Positions 1-7,535 of a DNA stretch of 40,716 bases are shown piece after piece (position 1 is the stretch's first letter; each line of letters starts with the position of its first letter). This stretch comes from a virus. The notes beneath the pieces were generated by a model, which was not told the DNA's origin, did no database searches, and saw only the letters and a program-made list of their open reading frames with translations. The stretch covers positions 1 through 40,716 of IMG/VR virus record IMGVR_UViG_3300032118_000020; one strand, given 5' to 3'. Position numbers and translations under genes: made by a program.

Positions 1-1
1 T

Positions 2-664
2 GGAGGTGGTGCTCAGCCAGTAGGTAAACAGGCTCCTCAGAGAACACAAGACACACAAGCTCCGAAGCCTCCGAAGAAAGGAATGACAGACAATCAACAG
101 CCAGCTCCTGCTCAAGATAAACCAGGGGGATTTCCATCTGGGATGCCTGGGAACTTCGGTGCTCCACAGGTAGAAGCTATTCTCACCAAGGATCAGATAA
201 TAAGATTGCTGGTGGATAAGAGAGTTCTGCCGGAATATCTTATCAACGATGACCGTGTCAGTGTGTACGACAGTGAAGTTCATTTGAGGAAAGAGAATCC
301 GGAAGATGATGCCAGGTTTGTTTGGAAGTCTGGTGTTCTGAAAGAAGTTCGTCTTCCTCCTATTATAATATACTCTCACAATTTGCCACTAGATCCTGGT
401 GGTTCCATAATTTCAGATGCTTTGGAAATCCAGCCTTCCGATGGCGAGAAAGCGGTCATGGAATACCTGAAGCAGAAGGAGGGAGAGGTGTTTGCAGCCT
501 CCAGGGATATCCAGGGACGTCCTATCAACGAGGAAGAGGTAGTACGTGGCGCTAGAGTGACTCAAAATACAATTAGAGATGAAATTGCTAGGTGGAAAGC
601 ACACCCAATATTATCTAAGTATGTTCCGACCGATGAAGAAATCCAAAAACTGTTAGGAGGATAA
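2..664 (+). CDS. C-terminal part of a phage head-region protein (5' end outside window)
   Basis: The reading frame is open from base 2, so only the C-terminus of a longer protein is visible. The first ATG (83) lacks a properly spaced ribosome-binding site, and the residues before it have the same Gln/Pro/Lys-rich low-complexity character as those after it. I therefore treat ATG 83 as internal. After a disordered linker of about 55 residues comes a compact alpha/beta region with an ILTKDQIIRLL helix and a C-terminal helical tail ending in TDEEIQKLLGG. I do not recognise a family. The position, two genes before a minor head protein and upstream of the prohead protease and capsid genes, is where a portal protein often sits, so a portal C-terminus is a guess from context only. 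The next gene starts 1 nt after the stop, and its AGGAGG lies within the end of this gene. Confidence 0.6.
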   Translation, partial: GGGAQPVGKQAPQRTQDTQAPKPPKKGMTDNQQPAPAQDKPGGFPSGMPGNFGAPQVEAILTKDQIIRLLVDKRVLPEYLINDDRVSVYDSEVHLRKENPEDDARFVWKSGVLKEVRLPPIIIYSHNLPLDPGGSIISDALEIQPSDGEKAVMEYLKQKEGEVFAASRDIQGRPINEEEVVRGARVTQNTIRDEIARWKAHPILSKYVPTDEEIQKLLGG

Positions 665-665
665 T

Positions 666-1025
666 ATGCCATCTGCATCAGAAGAGTATCTGGAAAGAAT
701 ATGGATTATAATCAAGGACTTGCAAACCAAAGTCGGCAATGTTGGTGGAATGAGAATTCAATATCTCGGTGGGCAGAGATTGCTTCTCAATGGTGCCGCG
801 ATGTTGGCAACTATACCTGCTGGTACTGACATTGTGGAGATTCGTGCTGAGACAGCGGACGTCTTCTTCGAAATAGATGGAGCTACTGCCAATGCGAACT
901 CCAGTGGTTATGTCGCTACTGGTGGAGTGGAAGTCATCGGTGTGATTTCCAATCTCTGGCGCATTTCTCTCTATGCTGCTGCCAACGGAATTGCTCATCT
1001 CATCTATTTCAAAAGTGTGCCGTAA
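666..1025 (+). CDS. small beta-rich virion-module protein, function unknown
   Basis: This 119-residue protein starts at an ATG preceded by GGAGGATAAT, an excellent Shine-Dalgarno site. Residues 1-25 look helical (SEEYLERIWIIIKDLQ). The rest alternates short hydrophobic strands with Gly/Ala-rich turns, as in small beta-sandwich capsid decoration or fibre-base proteins. There is no signal peptide, no membrane segment and no Cys. The stop codon overlaps the start of the following LamG-SGNH gene (TAATG), which suggests translational coupling and a shared virion role. The assignment to the virion rests on position only. Confidence 0.6.
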   Translation: MPSASEEYLERIWIIIKDLQTKVGNVGGMRIQYLGGQRLLLNGAAMLATIPAGTDIVEIRAETADVFFEIDGATANANSSGYVATGGVEVIGVISNLWRISLYAAANGIAHLIYFKSVP

Positions 1026-2362
1026 TGAGATCTACATTTCGTGGTACTAAATGGGATATCAATCGATATCTCAATCAGATATTAGGTGGTCCAACATATC
1101 AACCTGCTCTTCCTATGGATCTCCTGACAAATCTGGTGTTTGCCTATGATTTCCATGAGCCAGCTGGCGACTTTCAAGACTTGAACGGTGGTTCATATCC
1201 CTTGTCTCGTAATGTTGTAGAACAAATAGATGGCGTCTATGGTAAAGCGGTAAATGGCACAAAGTCGCCATTCGCTGCTACTGATCAGTTTGTATCAGGT
1301 GGTACTAACGCAATCTTTGCGCATACACATGCTCAATCTTATACATTTGCTGCAGTAGTTGGTTACAGAAACTATCTGCATGGTGGAAGCACCCTTGCGT
1401 TCTGGAAGGGATGGGGGAATCAGTGGGACTATGAACTATCTAGTGATGGTGATCAGATAAAATTCGGTATTGGCGACGGTATTACTGAAACGGGACCGTT
1501 TACCCCTGTTATTGTTGGATGGTATGGCTGGACAAAACTGATTGTATGCTATTACGATGCAGTCAATCATAAAATAGGCATTTCTGGTGAGGGAAGCAAC
1601 TTCGTCGAAACAGATGTGACCGGCATTACGCCTCCACTGCATGCTGGTTCGAAATTCTGCATATTCACTAAGTGGGATATGAATGCTTTCAATGCAGCTA
1701 TTACTATGCATTCTATTGCACGATGGAATCGTTTATTGACCCAAGCCGAAGTCACATATCTGTATAACAGTGGCAAGTATCTTCCATATCCATTTATACC
1801 AGAGATGGTGGATAATAGTTATAAATTGATATTTGATGGTGACAGTTTCGTTGCTAGGAAGACTTTTGCTTTACGCACTCTTGAGTTGTGTGGTCGAGGT
1901 CATCGTATCAATGATTCTCTAGGAGTTAGTGGTGATACTATGACTAATGTATTAGCTAGGACTGCTGCTACAGATGCTGCATACGATGCAACATGCGCAA
2001 AGAATATTCTTATCTTTGTTGCTGGTTCTAATGATGTAAAAGCAGGAAGAACTGCAGCAGATACATATGCTGATATGGTCACTTATGTTGCAGGAAGACA
2101 TGCGAAAGGGTTCAAAGTCATTGTCTCTACTGTGTGTCCTCGTGTTGATTATAATGCTGGAATGGAAATTGTTAGGTTGGCATTGAATGTTCTCATATTA
2201 GCGAATGCTGCTGGAGCTGATGCAGTAATGGATCCTGGTGGTAGTGCAACATTGTCTAATCCTTCTGACGATGTCTATTATTGCGAAGATAAAATTCATT
2301 TGGCACCAATTGGTGATTTATACATGGCTGATCTTGCGTACGCAGCAATACTCACGGTGTAA
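1025..2362 (+). CDS. LamG-like lectin domain fused to SGNH/GDSL hydrolase
   Basis: Two domains are visible in 445 residues. Residues about 35-255 form a concanavalin A/LamG-type jelly roll, ending in the typical IARWNRLLTQAEVTYLYNSG signature. Residues about 265-445 are an SGNH hydrolase: block I GDSF with nucleophile Ser274, block II around Gly303 (VSGDT), block III GSND with Asn336, and block V DKIH with Asp422 and His425. All four catalytic blocks are intact. SGNH enzymes of this type remove O-acetyl or other acyl groups from polysaccharides. A lectin plus esterase in a phage suggests a virion enzyme that binds and deacylates host capsule or O-antigen. Its place among head genes rather than in a tail-fibre cluster is unusual. 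No signal peptide is seen. It overlaps the next gene by 1 nt (TAATG). Confidence 0.85.
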   Translation: MRSTFRGTKWDINRYLNQILGGPTYQPALPMDLLTNLVFAYDFHEPAGDFQDLNGGSYPLSRNVVEQIDGVYGKAVNGTKSPFAATDQFVSGGTNAIFAHTHAQSYTFAAVVGYRNYLHGGSTLAFWKGWGNQWDYELSSDGDQIKFGIGDGITETGPFTPVIVGWYGWTKLIVCYYDAVNHKIGISGEGSNFVETDVTGITPPLHAGSKFCIFTKWDMNAFNAAITMHSIARWNRLLTQAEVTYLYNSGKYLPYPFIPEMVDNSYKLIFDGDSFVARKTFALRTLELCGRGHRINDSLGVSGDTMTNVLARTAATDAAYDATCAKNILIFVAGSNDVKAGRTAADTYADMVTYVAGRHAKGFKVIVSTVCPRVDYNAGMEIVRLALNVLILANAAGADAVMDPGGSATLSNPSDDVYYCEDKIHLAPIGDLYMADLAYAAILTV

Positions 2363-3006
2363 TGATGGAAATGATTGCTGAGAAACAACTTCAGATAAAC
2401 GACGCTTCTAAGCAAGCACTCTTAGAGGTTCGCACGAGTCTCTTCTACGATGATGTAGAAGCATTGGCTGAGAGAATGTTCATAGGAGAATTGTCCATCG
2501 GTCAATGGGAAGAAGATATGAAGAGAATGATTCGTGAGTTCTATGCTTCTGTGGCGTCTATTGCCAAGGGTGGTTGGAACAATATGACATTCCAGGATTG
2601 GGGTCGTCTTGGTCCAATTTTGAAGGATCAATATCGTTATCTTCATGGTTATGCGGAATATGTCTTAGATAATAAAGACACCATTTCCATTGATTATCTG
2701 CGCAATCGCTCCCGCATGTACGCAAGACCATCTGGTCAAATCTATGCTATGATGGTCGCCGGCATAGAACTATCTCATGCCCTGCCATGGTTACCAGGAG
2801 ATATGTCAACTGAATGCGATGGCAACTGCAAGTGCTATTGGGATTTGGAAATCTATGATACAGTAGATAACGTGAATTACATCAGAGCAACATGGAATCT
2901 TACTCCTGCCGAACACTGTGATACATGTATTGGTAGAGATGGTTATTCCATGACCATCGAGTTAGATTCAGCAATACCTATTCCTATGAAGATAGGAAAC
3001 TCGTAA
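2362..3006 (+). CDS. Mu gpF / SPP1 gp7-like minor head protein
   Basis: The 214-residue protein has a helical N-terminal half with the usual stretch of residues between helices, for example WEEDMKRMIREFYAS. It also has the diagnostic C-terminal Cys/His zinc-knuckle region. C152, C156 and C158 (ECDGNCKCYWDLEI) are followed by AEHCDTCIGRDG with H185, C186 and C189. This arrangement after a W..L strand is typical of MuF-family minor head proteins, which sit inside the procapsid near the portal and act in morphogenesis or DNA injection. It is short for the family, keeping the core and lacking a C-terminal effector domain. The separate tag-family proteins that follow may supply such extra functions in trans. 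The start overlaps the SGNH gene stop. ATG 2362 and ATG 2365 are both possible starts. Confidence 0.65.
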   Translation: MMEMIAEKQLQINDASKQALLEVRTSLFYDDVEALAERMFIGELSIGQWEEDMKRMIREFYASVASIAKGGWNNMTFQDWGRLGPILKDQYRYLHGYAEYVLDNKDTISIDYLRNRSRMYARPSGQIYAMMVAGIELSHALPWLPGDMSTECDGNCKCYWDLEIYDTVDNVNYIRATWNLTPAEHCDTCIGRDGYSMTIELDSAIPIPMKIGNS

Positions 3007-3023
3007 GTTTAGTAGTATATAGG
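3005..3023 (+). promoter_or_regulatory. AAGTTTAG element 1, upstream of the tag-family cluster
   Basis: The sequence AAGTTTAGTAGTATATAGG lies at a gene junction directly before the first tag-family gene. It is one of five intergenic copies of the consensus AAGTTTAGTT-TATAGG in the window (the others begin at 11363, 20805, 35980 and 39730). The final AGG doubles as part of the AGGAGG ribosome-binding site. It may be a phage promoter or an mRNA processing site, and I cannot tell which. Confidence 0.35.
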
Positions 3024-3031
3024 AGGTCTAT

Positions 3032-3577
3032 ATGAAAATGAAACTCGTACTCGTACACAAAGGTGGAAGTGGTTCAGGAGATTATGGTCATTCAGGCAGA
3101 CCAGGAGAAGTCGGTGGATCGTCTGGCGGACACGGTGGCACTCAGCATCCTTTGCGTGATGAACATGGAATGCGTATTCGTGGGAAATTGAACAATCCTG
3201 GTTCTGCAAAGATGCTAACCGATGATGAAATTGACGAGGCTGTCTATGGCACTGGTTTCAATAACAAGACCAAAGGACTGAAAGCATATGCCAGACAGGG
3301 GTTTGAACATCCTAGCATAAAAGCAATCAGAGAGAAATATTCCAAGATCATTCCGAAGAAGCATCTTACAGCATTTGCTGCCTACATCACGAATGCTAAA
3401 GCTAATGGGGCATTAGCCACAATGGTTTGGGCACAAAATGGTTCAGAAGCATGGGATAAACTTATGTCAAATATAGAAGTAGGACGCACTGTATATCGTC
3501 ATATGAGACCTGCGACATTAGATAATTGGTCTGATGCCATTGGCGATATAGACCATTTCAATAGAAGGTCTATATGA
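3032..3577 (+). CDS. tag-family protein 1 (N-terminal KGGxGSGDxGHxGRPGxxGGS tag)
   Basis: This is the first of five neighbouring proteins sharing an N-terminal tag of about 33 residues. The consensus is MKLxLVxKGG, then GSGDFGHxGRPGKVGGS. Here the tag is MKMKLVLVHKGG then GSGDYGHSGRPGEVGGSSGG at residues 1-33. The C-terminal 130 residues are mainly helical (about 60-181), have no Cys and are unlike the C-termini of the other members. I recognise no enzymatic motif. Constant N-terminus plus variable body between the minor head gene and the prohead protease gene suggests an internal head protein carried by a shared capsid-targeting or processing signal. That is inference. The start has AGGAGG 7 nt upstream. 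The stop overlaps the next gene by 4 nt (ATGA). Confidence 0.8.
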   Translation: MKMKLVLVHKGGSGSGDYGHSGRPGEVGGSSGGHGGTQHPLRDEHGMRIRGKLNNPGSAKMLTDDEIDEAVYGTGFNNKTKGLKAYARQGFEHPSIKAIREKYSKIIPKKHLTAFAAYITNAKANGALATMVWAQNGSEAWDKLMSNIEVGRTVYRHMRPATLDNWSDAIGDIDHFNRRSI

Positions 3578-4017
3578 AACTAATCCTCGTCACCAAAGGT
3601 GGTGCTGGATCCGGAGACTTCGGTCATGCTGGAAGACATGGTAAGCGAGGAGGTTCTGCAAAAGGACGTGGTGGGTCTAACTGGACTGATGAGTACACGA
3701 TGAGGCATCGTGGAACATCTCCGGAATCAGTTCCCAACAGTGGTCCACTAGAGATTCCTACACAGGATTCATTCTCTAAAGGTGGAAATGTTCCTGATGG
3801 TTGGCATCGTGTTGGTCATAATTCTGTTAGGACTGCCAGGTCAATGAAGAATGGTGATACGATGAAGATTCGTATCGGATATTGGAGCAAACAGGTGGCT
3901 GAATTCTTTGCTGAAAGAGTTCATCTTGGAAAAGTGTTAGGACTGCCTATCTACAATGGTGAATTAGTGAGATGGGATAGTTTAGCTAATAGGATAAAGA
4001 AATTGCTGGAGGAATGA
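3574..4017 (+). CDS. tag-family protein 2
   Basis: The tag at residues 1-33 reads MKLILVTKGG then GSGDFGHAGRHGKRGGSAKG. A disordered Ser/Pro/Asn segment follows (about 40-70), then a domain opening with VPDGWHRVGH and ending in a helix (RIKKLLEE). The opening of that domain resembles tag-family protein 3 (IPKGWTKFSH), so 2 and 3 probably share a C-terminal fold as well as the tag. No catalytic motif is evident. The ATGA overlap with gene 1 and the 4-nt overlap with gene 3 indicate a translationally coupled run. Confidence 0.8.
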   Translation: MKLILVTKGGAGSGDFGHAGRHGKRGGSAKGRGGSNWTDEYTMRHRGTSPESVPNSGPLEIPTQDSFSKGGNVPDGWHRVGHNSVRTARSMKNGDTMKIRIGYWSKQVAEFFAERVHLGKVLGLPIYNGELVRWDSLANRIKKLLEE

Positions 4018-4493
4018 TGAGACTGCTTCTCGTAACCAAAGGTGGCAAAGGCTCTGGCGATGCTGGTCATTCAGGCAGACCTGGCAAGGTTGGTGGGTCT
4101 TTACCTGGTAAGGGAAAGCATGAGCATCATCACGAGCACAGGAAGAAGAGGTCATATCATTTCCATCACCACCATCATGACGAGAAGAAGGTAGAAGAGA
4201 AGAAGCCGAAGCAATTATCATTCTTACCGAAGCCAGAGAAGCCGAAGAAGGTAGAAGAGCCTGGTTTCACGGACGATGAGATTCCCAAAGGATGGACAAA
4301 GTTCTCACATGAGGCTATCAGTCGTGGTGATGCAGTAAAGAAAGTATTCATTGTGAGGAGTCCTGGTGGCAAGTTCTCTATGCAGAGAAGGTATCTTGGA
4401 TCAGCATTGTTAGAAGAGTATCATAGAGAAGCTCCGTCGTTCAGTTCGTTGGATAAAGCAATCAGAGAAGCAGAAAAATGGTTAGGAGAATGA
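4014..4493 (+). CDS. tag-family protein 3 with His-rich linker
   Basis: The tag at residues 1-34 reads MMRLLLVTKGG then GSGDAGHSGRPGKVGGSLPG. A striking linker rich in His, Lys and Glu follows (about 35-85) and includes the run HFHHHHHDEKK. It could bind metal or simply be a charged spacer. The C-terminal domain (about 90-159) starts IPKGWTKFSHEAISRGDAV and ends in a helix with Trp (REAEKWLGE). It resembles the end of tag-family protein 2. The His run is encoded by mixed CAT/CAC codons inside a phage operon and is not a cloning tag. One base separates its stop from the next member's start. Confidence 0.78.
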   Translation: MMRLLLVTKGGKGSGDAGHSGRPGKVGGSLPGKGKHEHHHEHRKKRSYHFHHHHHDEKKVEEKKPKQLSFLPKPEKPKKVEEPGFTDDEIPKGWTKFSHEAISRGDAVKKVFIVRSPGGKFSMQRRYLGSALLEEYHREAPSFSSLDKAIREAEKWLGE

Positions 4494-4494
4494 T

Positions 4495-4965
4495 ATGAAA
4501 CTGATAATAGTGAAGAAAGGTGGATTCGGATCTGGCTTTCGTGGACACAGAGGAATTCCTAGTCACCAAGGTGGTTCTCTTCCTGGAAAAGGTAGTTTCA
4601 TAGATGCTTCTGAAGAAACTGGTTTACAAAAAGAGCCAAGGATTAGACTGCATCACGAGGATAGAGCAGCACTTAGAACTATGGCTACGAATGATTATCA
4701 GCATCGTGCAGGACGACGATATCCTGACTCAGGTGTTCCTGACAACATGGATGTCTATGAGAATAAACAATATAATACAATTACCATTTCTGCTAGTTTC
4801 AAAAGCACCACTGCTCAGGAAGCTGCCGAGTGGATGGTGAGTCATCTAAGTAGATTCGGTGTCAGAATGGAGGACATATATGTGAATCATATGGCAGGAG
4901 ATTATCCAAACGATTGGACTGAGGCTTGGGTGCCATTCAAGACGAAAGGAAGAAGTGGAAAGTGA
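4495..4965 (+). CDS. tag-family protein 4 (divergent tag)
   Basis: This is the most divergent tag of the set: MKLIIVKKGG then GSGFRGHRGIPSHQGGSLPG. The GRPGKV core has become GIPSHQ, but the flanking KGGxGSG and GGSLPGKG strings are kept. The body (about 45-156) contains a plausible alpha/beta domain with strand YNTITISASFKS, helix TAQEAAEWMVSHLSRFG and a Trp-rich end. It resembles a small ferredoxin-like fold, but I recognise no named family. It starts 1 nt after the stop of member 3 with GTTAGGAGAATGAT upstream. Its stop overlaps a GTG start of the glycosyltransferase downstream. Confidence 0.75.
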   Translation: MKLIIVKKGGFGSGFRGHRGIPSHQGGSLPGKGSFIDASEETGLQKEPRIRLHHEDRAALRTMATNDYQHRAGRRYPDSGVPDNMDVYENKQYNTITISASFKSTTAQEAAEWMVSHLSRFGVRMEDIYVNHMAGDYPNDWTEAWVPFKTKGRSGK

Positions 4966-5711
4966 TTGCTGCATACTGTATTCTTCACTATGGCAAGGAA
5001 TGGCTCCAGTGGTCTGTGAGATCTGTCATTGATTACGTTGACGAGTTCCACATCTTCTACACTCCTTATCCGTCACACGGCTTCTCTACAACACTGCATA
5101 ATCCAGAGACCAGAGAGCAGTTGATGTTGGAAATAATAGGATTCATTATTGGTGACAAGAGTAAGCTCTATTGGCATGACTGCGGAAGATTCCAGCACGA
5201 GGGATATCATCGGGAGTTCGCTGTTCAGACTTGTGTTGACCGTGGTGCTGATATGGTCTTAGTGGTTGATGCCGATGAGATATGGGCTCCTGATGTCTTA
5301 GAAAATGCTCTGACGATTGCTGCTAGCACTGTCTCTCATTCGTTTAGAATCGGAATGAGACACTTCTGGAGAAGTCTGAAATGGATATGTGATGACCCAG
5401 CTGCTCCGACACGGATAATAAGACCGAATATCTCAATGCCAATCGAGGCATATGTACCAGGAAAAGTATTTCATATGGGATATGCTCAGAGCCCAGCAAT
5501 CATCAATTATAAGATGTCAATTCATGGTCACAGCAACGAAATAAGAAAAGATTGGTTCCGTGAGAAATTCATGGAATGGAAACCTGGTGATAAGGATGTT
5601 CATCCTACATGCAGTGATAACTTCTGGGAGCCAAAGCCATATGTTGATGATGGCACACTGAAGAGATTGGTCGGAGATCATATCTATTGGGATAAGGAGA
5701 TAATAACATGA
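4962..5711 (+). CDS. GT-A fold glycosyltransferase (family 2-like)
   Basis: From GTG 4962 the protein opens directly with the family's first strand (VIAAYCILHYGKEWLQWSVR). It has the nucleotide-sugar/metal motif VVDADEIW and a downstream H/W-rich acceptor region. This resembles the Glyco_tranf_2-like group that glycosylates proteins or glycans using UDP- or GDP-sugars. A TTG at 4926 would add 12 residues, but they have no family counterpart. GTG 4962 gives a GTGA overlap with the upstream stop and has purine-rich AAGGAAGAAG upstream, so I prefer it. It is wedged between tag-family members 4 and 5, so its target may be a head protein. The target is unknown. Confidence 0.75.
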   Translation: MIAAYCILHYGKEWLQWSVRSVIDYVDEFHIFYTPYPSHGFSTTLHNPETREQLMLEIIGFIIGDKSKLYWHDCGRFQHEGYHREFAVQTCVDRGADMVLVVDADEIWAPDVLENALTIAASTVSHSFRIGMRHFWRSLKWICDDPAAPTRIIRPNISMPIEAYVPGKVFHMGYAQSPAIINYKMSIHGHSNEIRKDWFREKFMEWKPGDKDVHPTCSDNFWEPKPYVDDGTLKRLVGDHIYWDKEIIT

Positions 5712-6328
5712 AAATGAAACTCATTCTAGTTCACAAAGGTGGTGCTGGTTCTGGAGACTTCGGTCATTCAGGACGACCAGGAAAGGTCGGAGGTTCGTCT
5801 GGTGGGAATGAGCTCTATCCCGCATATGGTGGAAAATATCATGCGGGAGGGAAAGGTCCACATGGTCGTCGTATGACTGATGTTGGTGGCGGGAAACTTC
5901 AAGAAGAACCTGCACCAGGAGAAGGATTTGGGGAAGAAGGTGGATCTTCTTCTGCTCCTGGGAGAACGTTCACACATGGCATAGATGCCAAGAAGCCGAC
6001 ACGGAAAGTCTATGGTGGAGATTTGTATGCTGTTGTTGGTGAAGTGAGTAGACCGTCTATGGGAGTTCATGGTGGTAATTATAGACTCACGAAGAGAGGT
6101 AGAAAAGTTGTTGAGTGGGGATTAGAACATCGTGATGCTATGCATGCGAAAGCATTAGAGATGGATGGTGGCAATAGTATGTGGGGTAAATTTGTCAGTG
6201 CTGTCAGAAGTGTGTTCGGCTTCTATCATCCATTGGAATACGAAGGTCAAGAGGACTATGGCATATCTATGGCTGCTCACGAAATGGATATGTTTGATGA
6301 TTTCGCTGAAGTGTACAACAGAATGTAG
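5708..6328 (+). CDS. tag-family protein 5
   Basis: The tag at residues 1-33 reads MKMKLILVHKGG then GSGDFGHSGRPGKVGGSSGG. It is the closest match to member 1 in both protein and DNA, so the two are probably recent duplicates. A second Gly-rich disordered stretch follows (about 34-85). A helical C-terminal domain (about 95-206) contains the segment KRGRKVVEWGLEHRDAMHAKA and ends in FDDFAEVYNRM. No catalytic motif is recognised. It overlaps the glycosyltransferase upstream by 4 nt (ATGA) and has AAGGAG 7-8 nt before the start. The gene between member 4 and this one is a glycosyltransferase, so the tag cluster has been interrupted by or has co-evolved with it. Confidence 0.8.
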   Translation: MKMKLILVHKGGAGSGDFGHSGRPGKVGGSSGGNELYPAYGGKYHAGGKGPHGRRMTDVGGGKLQEEPAPGEGFGEEGGSSSAPGRTFTHGIDAKKPTRKVYGGDLYAVVGEVSRPSMGVHGGNYRLTKRGRKVVEWGLEHRDAMHAKALEMDGGNSMWGKFVSAVRSVFGFYHPLEYEGQEDYGISMAAHEMDMFDDFAEVYNRM

Positions 6329-6350
6329 TTTGTCTAAAGGAGAGTACAAA

Positions 6351-6929
6351 ATGTTAGACCCATTTGGTATCCGAGATGTCTGTAATAAGGTGAATACCAC
6401 TGCGCCTCCTCTTGCTAGGTATGCTCAGTGGTATGTCAAGTATTATGGATTTCTCTATTATGTCATGAAGGAATTCGGGTTCCGTGTTGCTCTGGAGTGC
6501 GGTGTTTATTCGGGAATCGCGACAGAGCACATGATAGAATCAAATCCTGGCAGTTTCGTCATCGGTATAGACATAGATTTCCAACCTCAGTATCTGGAGG
6601 TCTATACTCGTCATCCTGACAATGTCGTGTTCGTTTGTGCTGATACGACCAATGAATCAACATTCAACAGGGTTGGCGAGTTGTTGGAAGGCAGGACAGT
6701 GGACTTATTGTTCATAGATTCTGAGCATGATGGTGTAACTCCCATGAAGGAGTTTCAGTTGTATTCCCAATATCTTTCGCCACATGCGTTGGTCTGTTGT
6801 GATGACATAAACGATCCTCGTATGAAGGCATTTTGGGAATGGCTTCCTGGCACGAAGATCAGAGTCGATGACATGCATATGGTTGGTAATCAATCTGTAG
6901 GATTTGGGGTGAGTATATGTCACAAATAA
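6351..6929 (+). CDS. class I SAM-dependent methyltransferase (CmcI / Methyltransf_24-like)
   Basis: The start at ATG 6351 is set by AAAGGAGAG 7 nt upstream. A longer in-frame reading back to 6165 runs through tag protein 5 and is not credible. The Rossmann motif I is RVALECGVYSGIATEHM (E49, G51, G55). Motif II is FVIGIDIDF with Asp74/Asp76, and FIDSEHDG at 121-128 is the typical acidic/His post-motif of this family. The length of 192 residues is normal. Such enzymes often methylate sugars or small substrates in glycan pathways, which fits a row of glycosyltransferases. The acceptor is unknown. It overlaps the next gene by 13 nt. Confidence 0.75.
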   Translation: MLDPFGIRDVCNKVNTTAPPLARYAQWYVKYYGFLYYVMKEFGFRVALECGVYSGIATEHMIESNPGSFVIGIDIDFQPQYLEVYTRHPDNVVFVCADTTNESTFNRVGELLEGRTVDLLFIDSEHDGVTPMKEFQLYSQYLSPHALVCCDDINDPRMKAFWEWLPGTKIRVDDMHMVGNQSVGFGVSICHK

Positions 6930-7534
6930 GTATTATCATCCCTCATAAGAGAATGCCTGAGAATGATAGGGCATTGAAACTAAATATTGATATGATTCTT
7001 GGGAACACGAAGAACGATTTCGAATTGTTGATCGACACGGAATCTCCCAAAGATCCATATCATGTGTACAACAAACTTGCATTCAAAGCTAGAGCTGACA
7101 TTCTGGTATTTTGTAACAGTGACACGCTTATGGCACCCGGATGGGACATTCCATTCATCACGCATATGCAGGATAATGCGATATTGACTGGCTATTTGGT
7201 TGAGGCTGGCAATGTTGGAGTTGCCAGTGTCAATATACCAGGAGATTACGGAAAGACTCCTGAGATATTCAACAGATCTGGATTCGAGAACTTTGCTATT
7301 GCTATTTCTAATAGAGTTCCATCAGTCATTGAACAGCGTGCCTGGTATATGCCTTGTGCCATGCGAAGAGATTGGTTCATCAGTACTGGTGGGTTTGATC
7401 TATCACATGGAGGATTTCCAGCTCCTGTAGATATAGAATTTTGGAACCATTGTAGGGACACTTATGGAACGACGTTCTTGAGAGTCAATAGTGTGGCGTA
7501 CCACTTTCAGGCACTTACACATCGGGGGTGGTAG
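6917..7534 (+). CDS. GT-A fold glycosyltransferase, family 2
   Basis: The N-terminus QISIIIPHKRMPENDRALK is the nucleotide-binding strand-loop-helix of GT2 enzymes. DILVFCNSDTLMAPGWD contains the metal-binding NSD that replaces DxD. The region after about 140 (WYMPCAMRRDWFISTGGFD) is the family's acceptor-side motif with G-G-F-D. At 205 residues it is a minimal but complete GT2 catalytic domain with no membrane segment, so it is presumably cytosolic. It overlaps the methyltransferase and is followed 1 nt later by another candidate transferase. The three genes look like one unit. Confidence 0.8.
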   Translation: MSQISIIIPHKRMPENDRALKLNIDMILGNTKNDFELLIDTESPKDPYHVYNKLAFKARADILVFCNSDTLMAPGWDIPFITHMQDNAILTGYLVEAGNVGVASVNIPGDYGKTPEIFNRSGFENFAIAISNRVPSVIEQRAWYMPCAMRRDWFISTGGFDLSHGGFPAPVDIEFWNHCRDTYGTTFLRVNSVAYHFQALTHRGW

Positions 7535-7535
7535 T

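Noticed and set aside
4190-4200. Cloning-vector His tag in the 4014 product
   Set aside because: The run uses mixed CAT/CAC codons, is internal and lies within a longer natural His/Lys/Glu-rich linker.
3032-6328. KGG stress-response repeat family (general bacterial acidophilic repeat motif)
   Set aside because: That motif is a repeated GGxA.....iA.KGG helix-like unit, whereas here KGG occurs once at the start of a Gly-rich tag with GHxGRPG.
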